A stretch of 30,666 nucleotides of DNA from contig CAKPCA010000015.1 of NCBI GenBank assembly GCA_934141145.1, positions 1-30,666 of the forward strand, in the 5' to 3' direction. The notes below the pieces were generated by a model. That model was not told the DNA's origin and did not search any database. It saw nothing but the letters and a program-made list of their open reading frames with translations. This document shows positions 16,189 through 24,322 of the stretch, piece by piece (the stretch's first letter is position 1; each line of letters opens with the position of its first letter). The translations under genes were made by a program, and so were the position numbers. This DNA is from an uncultured Bacilli bacterium (GTDB lineage: Bacteria; Bacillota_I; Bacilli_A; RF39; UBA660).

Positions 16189-18045
16189 ATGCAAATAATA
16201 AATGATAATACTGTTGTAGTAAATAATAATGATGAATTGAAACAAGTATTAAGTGAAGAAAATAACTATAATTATGTATATTTAGGTAATGATATTACAG
16301 TAACAAGTGGATTTGTTATAAATAATAAAAAAAGCAAAGTTATTATTGATGGGACTTATAATAACGTTAAATATACTTATACAAACAATTTGAGTTTAGA
16401 ATCAGAAGTTATAAAGGTAAGTACTACTAATAAAAAAATTATATTAAAAAATATGAATATAGTATCTTCACATGGTTATGGGGTAATATATGTTCCATCT
16501 CATCCAAATTATTCTAGTGTAGTAGTAGAATATAATAATATAAATTTTAATGGAATAGAACTTTCATGTAATTATTATGGAACAACTAAAATTATTGATT
16601 CTATTATAAATGTAAAAGATACTAATAGTGTATCAGCGCAAAAAGTATGTGATTCTAATAGAATTTTAATAGGAGGAAATACAACAATTTCAAGTAGTTC
16701 AAATAAAAATACTGTTTTCTTTTTTAATGATGTTATACCATCTTATATTAAAATTATTCCTAATAGTAATGTTAATATAACAACTGATAAAGAACTTATG
16801 AATGGAACTAATAGATTAGATTTAATAGTAGGTCATGGAGCAGAATTCCTTTTAACTACTGGTAATGGATTTGCAATAACAACAACGCATGGTGCTAGAA
16901 ATGTTTTAATAGAAGAAATGGCAAAATTTACATTTATAGAAAAAAGTCATCAAAGAGTTCCAATGTGGAATGTATTTGGTAATTTTACGGTTAAAGAAGG
17001 CGCAAGCTTATCAGTAATAAATACGTATATGAATACTCCAACTGATAATTATAATATTTATTTTAAAGGTACAAATCAAAAATTTATCTTAGATAATCCA
17101 AAATATATAAATATATATACAAAAAAAGCAAATGTTATATATACAAATAATCCTGTTGATTTTATATTTAAATTTAGCAGAATAAATATGTGGATATATG
17201 CTCTTGATTATATTGATGCTTGCACAATTGATGATACACCTGCTTTTTATTGGTATAAAGAGAATAATCCAGCACAAATTACAGGTATCTTTAATAAAGA
17301 TAGTACAACAGTAACATCACATAATTTTACAGAAAGTGAATTAGGTTCATTATCAGATATAAATAGTTTTAAATTTCAAAATATAAAGATATTAACTATA
17401 GGACTAATAAAAACAAATATTCATCCAATTAATGATTCTATAAATGCTATATCTGGTCATACTATACCATATTCGGATGTTAAGATAGAATATAGTAATA
17501 AAACTCTAACAGCTAAAGCAGATGAAAATGGCTTATTTGAAGCAAGTATTGATGATGTTATACCTGATAATACAAATGTTAAAATAACATCTTGTTTAAA
17601 TAGTTGCTATAACGAAAGAAAAGTTACAGTACCATTTATGGGAGAATTAACTCTTTTAAAAGTAACAGAAAATATTCCATTTAATATGATACCATCTTCT
17701 CTGAATCCAATTATTTTACCTAAAAAAAATAAAACAGTAATAACTGTTGTTGATAGTAGAGTTAATAGTTCTAATTGGAAATTATATTTATATTTTACAA
17801 ATCCAATGATAGAAAAAGAAGGAAAAATATTAGTAGATTCATTATTTTTTAAAAAATTTGATAATAAAGAAATATTATTAAAAACAAATAAAGAGATGAT
17901 ATTTGAATCAAGTGATAATGGTGGAAATGTAAGTGTAAGTAATGTTACCTTTTCAATTGATAAAGGATTATTTTTAAAACCAAGTAATAATTTACTTGAG
18001 GATGAAGATTACTCGACTTTAATAATATGGAGTATAGAAGAGTAA
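16189..18045 (+). CDS. Surface-type protein: pectate-lyase-like beta-helix plus WxL-like C-terminal domain
   Basis: A 618-aa protein. The N-terminus (VNNNDELKQVLSEEN.YNYVYLGNDITVTSGFVI) matches the start of pectate-lyase-like adhesive domains: a helix, then repeated beta-helix rungs to about residue 380. A small beta domain (about 425-490) has transthyretin-like features (IPYSDVKIEYSNKTLTAKADENGLFEASI). The end resembles a WxL cell-wall domain: VVDSRVNSSNWKLYLYF with W530 and, at the end, YSTLIIWSIEE with W614. No signal peptide is seen, which is unexpected for a wall protein. AAAGGAAAGTG precedes the ATG. No terminator follows, so it may be transcribed with the next two genes. Confidence 0.65.
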   Translation: MQIINDNTVVVNNNDELKQVLSEENNYNYVYLGNDITVTSGFVINNKKSKVIIDGTYNNVKYTYTNNLSLESEVIKVSTTNKKIILKNMNIVSSHGYGVIYVPSHPNYSSVVVEYNNINFNGIELSCNYYGTTKIIDSIINVKDTNSVSAQKVCDSNRILIGGNTTISSSSNKNTVFFFNDVIPSYIKIIPNSNVNITTDKELMNGTNRLDLIVGHGAEFLLTTGNGFAITTTHGARNVLIEEMAKFTFIEKSHQRVPMWNVFGNFTVKEGASLSVINTYMNTPTDNYNIYFKGTNQKFILDNPKYINIYTKKANVIYTNNPVDFIFKFSRINMWIYALDYIDACTIDDTPAFYWYKENNPAQITGIFNKDSTTVTSHNFTESELGSLSDINSFKFQNIKILTIGLIKTNIHPINDSINAISGHTIPYSDVKIEYSNKTLTAKADENGLFEASIDDVIPDNTNVKITSCLNSCYNERKVTVPFMGELTLLKVTENIPFNMIPSSLNPIILPKKNKTVITVVDSRVNSSNWKLYLYFTNPMIEKEGKILVDSLFFKKFDNKEILLKTNKEMIFESSDNGGNVSVSNVTFSIDKGLFLKPSNNLLEDEDYSTLIIWSIEE

Positions 18046-18099
18046 TGCCTTTACAAAAAATAAAATTAGTTCATAAAATATATTGTAATGAGGTGAGTT

Positions 18100-18459
18100 A
18101 TGAAAAAGGATTATATTTATATTAAATTATGTGGTAATGAGAGTATAAAGTCAAATAATATAAAAGTTAAGTTAAAGGATAAATGTAATAAGATTGTTTT
18201 TGAGGGAATGACTGATAATTTTGGAAAAATAAAGATACCAATATGTGATAATGAGGTTTATAGATTAATAATATATTCTAATTTAGTAATAATAATAGTA
18301 CCTTTAATAGCAAAAAGTAATAAAACTTATTGTATAAATATTGGTAATAATAAAAGAAAAGAATATCTTATTACAGTTTTATTAAAGGATAAAAATTATC
18401 CTAATATGAAAATAGAAGGAGGAAAGATAATATTATGGCAAGACATACAATCCCAATAA
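18100..18459 (+). CDS. Small beta-rich protein with transthyretin-like repeats, unknown function
   Basis: A 119-aa protein. Residues ~22-60 (IKVKLKDKCNKIVFEGMTDNFGKIKIP) have the pattern of a Cna-B/carboxypeptidase-regulatory beta sandwich: a strand, a turn, then 'TD..G.I.I'. A second domain begins at YLITVLLKDKNYPNMKIEGGKIIL and is cut off after WQDIQSQ. The missing strands seem to lie at the start of the next gene in another frame. AATGAGGTGAG precedes the ATG. No signal peptide is present. The segment LIIYSNLVIIIVPLI is hydrophobic but reads as part of the sandwich. Confidence 0.6.
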   Translation: MKKDYIYIKLCGNESIKSNNIKVKLKDKCNKIVFEGMTDNFGKIKIPICDNEVYRLIIYSNLVIIIVPLIAKSNKTYCINIGNNKRKEYLITVLLKDKNYPNMKIEGGKIILWQDIQSQ

Positions 18460-18980
18460 CAAATGGTAAAGGAAGTATTGAACTTGTTACAGGAAAATAT
18501 AAGGCCACTGCTGTTGTAGAAGGTTATGATGTTTCAACTTTAAATCCAACAAGTGTTGATATTATAGATAGTACTGATACATATGCATTTACTATAAGTG
18601 CTAAAGGAACTTTAACACTTCATGTTACAGATACTGGAAATCCTGATACTGGTGTACAAATTGTTGGTGCAAAATTTGTTAGAACTGATAATGTAGGAAA
18701 TGTAATAGGATCAGAAATAGTAACCAATCAAGATGGTAATGCTGTATTTAATAATGTCCCATTTTCTGCATCAGGAAATATTACAATATATTATAAGCAA
18801 ATATCTGGTGATGGAGGACATACATTTGATACTGTAGTTAAATCAACTGTTATGACAACAGAATCACAAGTTGTTGAAATAGAAAATCCAACTGCTCCTG
18901 AGAGAAACTTTACATTAATGGATGCTAGTTTCCCAAATATACCAATTATGGATGGTCAAATAATACTTGAAGATAATTAA
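18435..18980 (+). CDS. Beta-rich protein with transthyretin/Cna-B-like domains, unknown function
   Basis: A 181-aa protein overlapping the previous gene by 25 bases in a different frame. The first ~35 residues (HTIPITNGKGSIELVTGKYKATAVVEGYDV) look like the second half of the domain whose first half ends the preceding protein. A complete beta domain follows (GTLTLHVTDTGNPDTGVQIVGAKFVRTD...NQDGNAVFNNVPFSASGNITIYY). The tail DASFPNIPIMDGQIILEDN repeats the preceding protein's DKNYPNMKIEGGKIIL motif and stops there. AGAAGGAGG about 11 bases upstream supports a real start at 18435. No signal peptide. Likely surface or spore-layer component by context only. Confidence 0.65.
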   Translation: MARHTIPITNGKGSIELVTGKYKATAVVEGYDVSTLNPTSVDIIDSTDTYAFTISAKGTLTLHVTDTGNPDTGVQIVGAKFVRTDNVGNVIGSEIVTNQDGNAVFNNVPFSASGNITIYYKQISGDGGHTFDTVVKSTVMTTESQVVEIENPTAPERNFTLMDASFPNIPIMDGQIILEDN

Positions 18981-18981
18981 T

Positions 18982-19016
18982 AAGAAAGCATTTTTTATAA
19001 AAAACTGCTTTCTTTT
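18982..19016 (+). terminator. Terminator of the beta-rich surface protein cluster
   Basis: AAGAAAGCA (18982-18990) pairs with TGCTTTCTT (19006-19014); the loop can extend the stem by T/A pairing. Confidence 0.8.
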
Positions 19017-19017
19017 A

Positions 19018-19026
19018 TGTTATAAT
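19018..19026 (+). promoter_or_regulatory. Extended -10 element upstream of the DUF1287 gene
   Basis: TGTTATAAT: TG one base before a perfect TATAAT (19021-19026). No good -35 is seen at 16-18 bases. Confidence 0.45.
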
Positions 19027-19061
19027 AGCAATAAATGAAAGTAGTTGAAGAGGTTTTAATT

Positions 19062-19706
19062 ATGAAAAAAATAATTCTAATTATATTAAGTATAATTTTT
19101 ATTCTCAGTTTAATTATTATTTTATATACCTTAAATTATATTCCACATAAAAAATATACTAATGAAGATTTTAATATTAAGACTTATATAAGTAAAACTG
19201 ATAAAGATAATGATGGTATAGATGATCAAACTGATATATTAAATCATGCAAGGGATTATATAAAAACAAATCCTAAATATAAAAGTAAATATTATGATAC
19301 AGGGTATCCTAATGATGAATATGGTGTATGTACAGATGTTGTTGCATTTGCATTAATTGGTGCAGGTTATGATTTAATGAATTTAGTAAATGAACATATA
19401 AAATCAAATAGAAATTTATATGATATTGATGTTATAGATAAAAATATTGATTTTAGAAGAGTACAAAATTTAAAAGTATATTTAGATAATAATGCGATCG
19501 TTTTAACAAATGATATTAATAAAATAAAAGAATGGCAAGGTGGAGATATTGTTGTATTTAAAAATCATATTGGCATAGTATCTGATAAGAGAAATAAAAA
19601 AGGTATTCCTTTTATAATTCATCATGCTAATCCTTATCAAAGATATTATGAAGAAGATATATTAGAATATCGTAATGATATTATAGGTCATTATAGAATA
19701 AGTTAA
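19062..19706 (+). CDS. DUF1287 family membrane-anchored protein (NlpC/P60-like fold)
   Basis: A 214-aa protein with one N-terminal membrane helix (about residues 3-25) and an extracytoplasmic DUF1287 domain. Family marks are KTDKDNDGIDDQTDIL, the Cys in DEYGVCTDVVAFALIGAGYDL (C90), NIDFRRVQNL, WQGGDIVVF.NHIGIVSD and HHANPY. The Cys and two His fit the papain-like NlpC/P60 arrangement used by peptidoglycan peptidases; enzymatic activity is not proven for most members. The frame is open from 19035, but GAAGAGG (19047-19053) stands 8 bases before the ATG at 19062. It faces the regulator gene across a shared terminator. Confidence 0.82.
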   Translation: MKKIILIILSIIFILSLIIILYTLNYIPHKKYTNEDFNIKTYISKTDKDNDGIDDQTDILNHARDYIKTNPKYKSKYYDTGYPNDEYGVCTDVVAFALIGAGYDLMNLVNEHIKSNRNLYDIDVIDKNIDFRRVQNLKVYLDNNAIVLTNDINKIKEWQGGDIVVFKNHIGIVSDKRNKKGIPFIIHHANPYQRYYEEDILEYRNDIIGHYRIS

Positions 19707-19742
19707 ATTAAATTTTATTAAATATTATGTTAAAGATAATAA

Positions 19743-19767
19743 AAAAACTATAATAGCTATAGTTTTT
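19743..19767. terminator. Bidirectional terminator between convergent genes
   Basis: AAAAACTATA (19743-19752), loop ATAGC, TATAGTTTTT (19758-19767). A-tract and T-tract on opposite sides let it serve both strands. Confidence 0.8.
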
Positions 19768-21472
19768 ATTCTTTTACAATAGGATTAAAATTGTTAATCG
19801 CATCAATTAATTTAGGATGTTTAATTACAAAATGTACTACAGGGTTAGCATTTTTAGATATTAAAACAAAATTTTTTTCTAAAATAGTAATAGTTATATT
19901 TTTAAATGTTCTGTTTTCAATATAAGTTACTTTATAATTTTTATTTTTAAAATTTTTTAATTCTTCTAAATGCTCTAAATATTCATTATATTCATATTTT
20001 ATTTTTTTATCTGTAAATAAATTTTCAAGACTAAGATATATTTCATTATTAATAAAATCATCTTTTGTTTCAATATAAATATTATCCGTAATAACATTTT
20101 TATTTAATAATTCTGTTATGATTTTTTCTTCATTTTTTTTATATTCTATTATTTCTTTTATTTCGTTATCATTTAAATTGTTTCTTTTAAGTATTTTTTT
20201 TAGTAATGAATTACTCATAGTGAAAAGTGGTAAACTAGATAAATATCTTTTTCTATCAGAATTAGTTTTATATTCATTATTTAAAAATATATCATAAGAA
20301 TTTTTATTATCAATAGTATATATATCCATAAGTGAATTAGCTTTTTTTAAAAGTAATTTGGATTTTTCCATATAATAACTTATTTCTTTATTATTTGTTG
20401 TTAAATAGTATTTTCCTTTATTATGGAATCCCTTTATACATTCTCCTTCTAATGCACAAGCACCAGATACATAATTTAAATGATTATAAATATTATTTTT
20501 AACATCTTTTAAATAATAAGGAGATACTTGCCCAGTCATATAGATAGGAATCCAACTTTCAAGTCCAAGCATCATTTCATTAAATGGTCTATCTAAATTA
20601 TGAATAATGTTTAAATGTAATCCTTTTTTCAAACTCATCGCAATCATAAACATCCATTTTTTTCCAAAGTTAATGTCTTTTGCCATATCTTCCATAGGCA
20701 TATCACTACACATGAATATATCATTATTTTCTTTAGAAAAAATTGTATTTTTAAAGAAATCAATTTCTCCTTTTTTCATTTCTTCAATACCATAATAGTG
20801 TTTACTTTTTGTTTTATAAAATGGAATAGTTGGAACTTTTAATTTATCAAACTTAATAGCTTTAATAAAGTCATTTAAATTAAAATCATCAAGATTATTT
20901 AAAAAGCCATTAATGTAGTTTTTAGAGTTTTTATTATTATTTATAAGAAATTTATATAATTCTTCAAATAAGTTTTTTTCTTCACAATTTAAAACAGTAC
21001 ATAATTTTTTTTTACTATCAGTATCTGTATATTTATATTTAATATATTCACATACTTTTTTACTAAAAGATATAGGATCAGATGGTCTTGCTTTTCCATA
21101 TCTAATTCTAGAAATATGTGATGAATCAAATGCTATAAATTTGGATATATCATTGATATTTATTTTTAAAATATTTATTAATTGATTAAAATTTTTACTG
21201 AATGAATCATAATCAAAGTTATTTTCTTTTGTAACAGATTTATTTAAATTTTCTCTAATTTCTTTTTTATCAACTTTAATATCTTTATTATTAGCTAACT
21301 CATAAATCGCGTCTATTAATTTATTAATTTGTTCACTATTTTCCTTTGGGGTTCTTTCACCACTTCTATATCTACTTATAACAGATTCTGATATGTTAGA
21401 AATGTTTGATAATTCTTTAGAACTACAATTAATTTTTTCTATATATTCATTTAATATATCTTTAAAGTTCAT
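19766..21472 (-). CDS. Large double-HTH (XRE-like) regulator with C-terminal sensor-like region
   Basis: A 568-aa protein. Residues ~15-45 form a Cro/CI-type HTH (SSKELSNISNISESVISRYRSGERTPK). A second HTH is at ~105-140 (NINDISKFIAFDSSHISRIRYGKARPS). The long remainder contains a conserved-looking block from IFMCSDMPMEDMAKD through KKGLHLNIIHNLDRPFNEMMLGLESWIPIYMTGQVSPYY to GKYYLTTNN. I recall this block from large Firmicute XRE proteins, but not with a defined ligand. No membrane helix. AGAGGTG precedes the ATG. It is divergent from the membrane protein/sortase genes and shares a 134-base intergenic region with a long inverted repeat, so it likely controls them and itself. Confidence 0.72.
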   Translation of the reverse strand: MNFKDILNEYIEKINCSSKELSNISNISESVISRYRSGERTPKENSEQINKLIDAIYELANNKDIKVDKKEIRENLNKSVTKENNFDYDSFSKNFNQLINILKININDISKFIAFDSSHISRIRYGKARPSDPISFSKKVCEYIKYKYTDTDSKKKLCTVLNCEEKNLFEELYKFLINNNKNSKNYINGFLNNLDDFNLNDFIKAIKFDKLKVPTIPFYKTKSKHYYGIEEMKKGEIDFFKNTIFSKENNDIFMCSDMPMEDMAKDINFGKKWMFMIAMSLKKGLHLNIIHNLDRPFNEMMLGLESWIPIYMTGQVSPYYLKDVKNNIYNHLNYVSGACALEGECIKGFHNKGKYYLTTNNKEISYYMEKSKLLLKKANSLMDIYTIDNKNSYDIFLNNEYKTNSDRKRYLSSLPLFTMSNSLLKKILKRNNLNDNEIKEIIEYKKNEEKIITELLNKNVITDNIYIETKDDFINNEIYLSLENLFTDKKIKYEYNEYLEHLEELKNFKNKNYKVTYIENRTFKNITITILEKNFVLISKNANPVVHFVIKHPKLIDAINNFNPIVKE

Positions 21473-21520
21473 ATTTTCACCTCTAAAATAATTATACTAT
21501 ATAAATGTTATTAAGTAAAA

Positions 21521-21555
21521 ACTTGTCAAAAAAATCATTGATAAGTTTGACAAGT
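21521..21555. promoter_or_regulatory. Inverted repeat / probable operator with divergent -35 boxes
   Basis: ACTTGTCAAA (21521-21530) and TTTGACAAGT (21546-21555) are perfect 10-base inverted arms 15 bases apart. Each arm contains a TTGACA pointing outward: 21524-21529 on the minus strand and 21547-21552 on the plus strand. A dimeric regulator bound here would cover both -35 boxes. Confidence 0.7.
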
Positions 21556-21575
21556 CGCTATTTATTATATATGAT
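21547..21575 (+). promoter_or_regulatory. Promoter of the membrane protein / sortase operon
   Basis: TTGACA (21547-21552), 17-base spacer, TATGAT (21570-21575). A second TATAAT at 21581-21586 has no matching -35. Confidence 0.65.
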
Positions 21576-21612
21576 TTTGATATAATGAAAATATATAGGG
21601 AGATAAGTGAGT

Positions 21613-22686
21613 ATGAAAGATAGAAAAAATATTATAATAATTGTGATGTCAATAGTAATTATTTTATTACTTGGTATATTTGTTATTCCAAAGATATTTA
21701 AAGGTGGAGATAATATAATTAAAAATGTAACAAATAAAGATAAAGTAAAAATAAGAAAAAATGAAGTTAGCAAAATAGAGTTAGAAGATTATAAAACAAA
21801 TGAATTTTCTATTAAAAAACCTAAAGGATGGAAAGTTGATACATTAGGAGATTATATTCATTATACTATTAAAGTGTATGATCCAAATAATGAAGCCTAT
21901 CAGTTTTTCTTTAATATGAAAACAGAAGGGTATAACAAATCAGAAGATGCAAAAAAATGGCAACAAAAATATTATCCTAATAATCAATTTGCTAAAACTA
22001 GTGTAATAGCTACTAAAGATACAGAAGGATTTTACAAAATTTTTAATGATTTAGGTACTCTAAATAATACTGCTGCATTTACATTTCCAACATTAAATGA
22101 TTTTACTGTAAGTGAAAACTTAGGTAAAGGAAGTTTAGGTGGAGATATGCTTAGAGCAACCTTTAAAGATGCAAATGGAAAAGAATGCGAAGGAATTTTT
22201 ACAGCTTATGTATATGATGTAGGTTCTTATTATGTATATGAAAATATAATGTCAGGTAAACAAATAGATATACAATACTTAAATGTATATGATGCAATTT
22301 TTATTACTGCCCCTAAAGATGAATTTATTGATTGGGAGGAAACACTAAATACTATTTGTTCTTCACTTTCATTTACTGATACATTTATAAATGGATTTAA
22401 TAACGAACAAGATACAGTAATGAAGAATTTTCAACAAATTAGAGCAATAGGTAATCAAATAAGTGATGGAATAATGGATTCATGGAATAAAAGAAATAAA
22501 TCTTTTGATATAATGAGTCAAAAACAAAGTGATGCAACTTTAGGATACGAAAGAGTTTACGATACTGAAACTAATGAAATATATAAAGCATATAATGGAT
22601 TTACCGATGAATATGATGGTGAAAGATATAAATCAATAACGGATGATATGTATACGCAAAAAACAAGTGGTTACATTGAAAAATAG
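21613..22686 (+). CDS. Membrane-anchored extracellular protein, unknown function
   Basis: A 357-aa protein: a few basic residues (MKDRKN), one hydrophobic helix (about 7-25), then a large extracytoplasmic part. The region FSIKKPKGWKVDTLGDYIHYTIKVYDPNN.AYQFFF reads like a PsbP/lipoprotein-type beta domain. The end has WNKRNKSFDIMSQKQSDATLGYERVYDTETNEIYKAYNGF, a pattern I associate with Firmicute surface proteins of unknown role. No lipobox Cys and no sorting signal. TAGGGAGA lies 9 bases before the ATG at 21613; a GTG at 21607 is too close. First gene of the operon divergent from the HTH regulator. Confidence 0.7.
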   Translation: MKDRKNIIIIVMSIVIILLLGIFVIPKIFKGGDNIIKNVTNKDKVKIRKNEVSKIELEDYKTNEFSIKKPKGWKVDTLGDYIHYTIKVYDPNNEAYQFFFNMKTEGYNKSEDAKKWQQKYYPNNQFAKTSVIATKDTEGFYKIFNDLGTLNNTAAFTFPTLNDFTVSENLGKGSLGGDMLRATFKDANGKECEGIFTAYVYDVGSYYVYENIMSGKQIDIQYLNVYDAIFITAPKDEFIDWEETLNTICSSLSFTDTFINGFNNEQDTVMKNFQQIRAIGNQISDGIMDSWNKRNKSFDIMSQKQSDATLGYERVYDTETNEIYKAYNGFTDEYDGERYKSITDDMYTQKTSGYIEK

Positions 22687-22693
22687 GTGTAAT

Positions 22694-23632
22694 ATGAAAA
22701 ATAAAAAAATAATTTATGGAATTATAGCAATTGTTATATTAATAGTTATTATAACTGTTATAGTTGCTATCGCAAGCAATAAACCAATGCCAATAGATCG
22801 TATTCCACAAGAAGATTCGTTAGTTGTAAAAACAATACAAGATGAATTGAAACAAAAAAATCCAAATAAAGAATATTTAAAATTAAAAGGTGGAGAAATT
22901 TTAACAGAAGATACTTCATTTAGTAAATATTCATTCATAAAAAATAATTCTATATATATATTTAATCCTAGTAAATTAGATAGTGGAGAATTTGTCTATA
23001 AAAAAGTATATGATATAGATAAAAATATTAAGGTTATGAATATTACTCCTAACGCTGGATCAGATATAAAATTTTATGATTATAATGATACATTATATAC
23101 CTTACATGATGAAAATGTAGATAATAAAGTTAGAGATAGTTATGATATGTATTTAAATGCAAATTATAATCTTAGTGATTATCTTAAATGGGAATATTCA
23201 ACTAAATTTTTAGGCAAAAAGATTGATTATGATTTTATGTCTAATTACATTTATGTAAAAGATAATATTCTATATAGACTATTATATAATAACAGTGAAT
23301 ATCCATCAGTTGATAAAGTTAGTGGAAATTATGAAGGAGAAAATGTTATTAGAATATACAATGAGAGAATACTTAAAACAGATAAAGGCTTTTATGAGAT
23401 AATGGATTATTTTGACACTAATCTAAATAAAACAGTTACTACTACAGTTAAGATAAATATGTTAACTAAATACTATGATGAGGTATTAACATTTACTTAT
23501 AAATATGTAGTTTTAAAAGATTATACACTTATACCCATAAATGATATTATGGAAAATAGAGTAAGAGATTATTCATATGATTATTTTTTAAGTGGATTTA
23601 ATTATATGAGTGAAGTTAGGTATGAGGAATAA
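22694..23632 (+). CDS. Membrane-anchored protein upstream of sortase, unknown function
   Basis: A 312-aa protein: MKNKK, a strong membrane helix (about residues 7-28, YGIIAIVILIVIITVIVAIA), then a soluble extracytoplasmic part rich in Tyr, Asp and Asn with repeated short strands (NSIYIFNP, DTLYTLHD, NILYRLLY) that suggest a beta-propeller-like or repeated beta fold. It is not recognised. The frame is open from 22643 inside the upstream gene, but TAGGTG (22684-22689) fits the ATG at 22694. Its end overlaps the sortase start by 11 bases, so the two are translationally coupled. No lipobox or LPxTG/NPxTx motif. Confidence 0.68.
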   Translation: MKNKKIIYGIIAIVILIVIITVIVAIASNKPMPIDRIPQEDSLVVKTIQDELKQKNPNKEYLKLKGGEILTEDTSFSKYSFIKNNSIYIFNPSKLDSGEFVYKKVYDIDKNIKVMNITPNAGSDIKFYDYNDTLYTLHDENVDNKVRDSYDMYLNANYNLSDYLKWEYSTKFLGKKIDYDFMSNYIYVKDNILYRLLYNNSEYPSVDKVSGNYEGENVIRIYNERILKTDKGFYEIMDYFDTNLNKTVTTTVKINMLTKYYDEVLTFTYKYVVLKDYTLIPINDIMENRVRDYSYDYFLSGFNYMSEVRYEE

Positions 23633-24254
23633 TGAAAATAATAAAATAAAAATTATACAAGAAAATTTAAAAGACATAACTAAACTTCAAAAAAGTAATA
23701 ACGAAATAAATTTCAAAAAATTAAAAAGTCAAAATAGTGATACAGTGTTTTATTTAAAGGTAAATAATACTAATATATCTTATCCTGTAGTTAAATATAG
23801 TGATAATAATTATTATTTGAATCATAGTTTTGATAAAAGTAAAAATTCTGCATGTTGGTTATTTGTAGATTATAAAAATAAATTAGATGGTACTGATAAA
23901 AATATAGTTGTATATGGTCATAATAGAAGAGATGGATCAATGTTTGGAACCTTAAAAAATATACTAAATAAAGAATGGTATGACAATACTGATAATATGG
24001 ATATTGTATATATGGATATAAGAAGGAAACATATTTATAAAGTATTTTCAATATATAAAATAGAAAACGAAGATTATTATATTACAACACAATTTAATAA
24101 TGATAGTGAGTATAAAAAATTTTTAACTACTATAAAAAGCAGAAGTATAAAAGATTTTAATGTAGAAATCTCAGAAACAGATAGTATATTGACTTTATCC
24201 ACATGTGCCAATAATAATAAATATAGAGTAGTTTTACATGCAAAAAGAATATAA
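23622..24254 (+). CDS. Class B sortase, apparently without a membrane anchor
   Basis: A 210-aa transpeptidase-type protein. The class B features are VNNTNISYPVVKYSDNNYYLNHSF, catalytic His in VVYGHNRRDGSMF (H100), Cys in LTLSTC (C195) and Arg in KYRVVLHAKRI (R202). Class B sortases attach surface proteins with NPxTx-type signals to peptidoglycan or assemble pili, and normally carry an N-terminal helix. Here the protein starts with the charged, helical MRNNENNKIKIIQENLKDI and has no hydrophobic segment. An in-frame TGA at 23607-23609 excludes an upstream extension beyond the GTG at 23610. It overlaps the preceding membrane-protein gene. No substrate with a sorting signal is seen in the window. 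Confidence 0.85.
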   Translation: MRNNENNKIKIIQENLKDITKLQKSNNEINFKKLKSQNSDTVFYLKVNNTNISYPVVKYSDNNYYLNHSFDKSKNSACWLFVDYKNKLDGTDKNIVVYGHNRRDGSMFGTLKNILNKEWYDNTDNMDIVYMDIRRKHIYKVFSIYKIENEDYYITTQFNNDSEYKKFLTTIKSRSIKDFNVEISETDSILTLSTCANNNKYRVVLHAKRI

Positions 24255-24322
24255 AAATAAAAAAATATATAAAATTTACTTAAAATGTGATATGATAAAC
24301 TCATAATAGGTGTGAGTATAAT

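Noticed and set aside
19766..21472. Reading the large HTH protein as a PLD-like or Abi defence effector
   Set aside because: No HKD or other catalytic motif could be seen, and the two HTH domains plus a divergent operator fit a regulator better.
22643..22693. Upstream in-frame start for the membrane protein at 22694
   Set aside because: It lies inside the preceding gene, gives a charged extension before the membrane helix, and a better ribosome site fits 22694.
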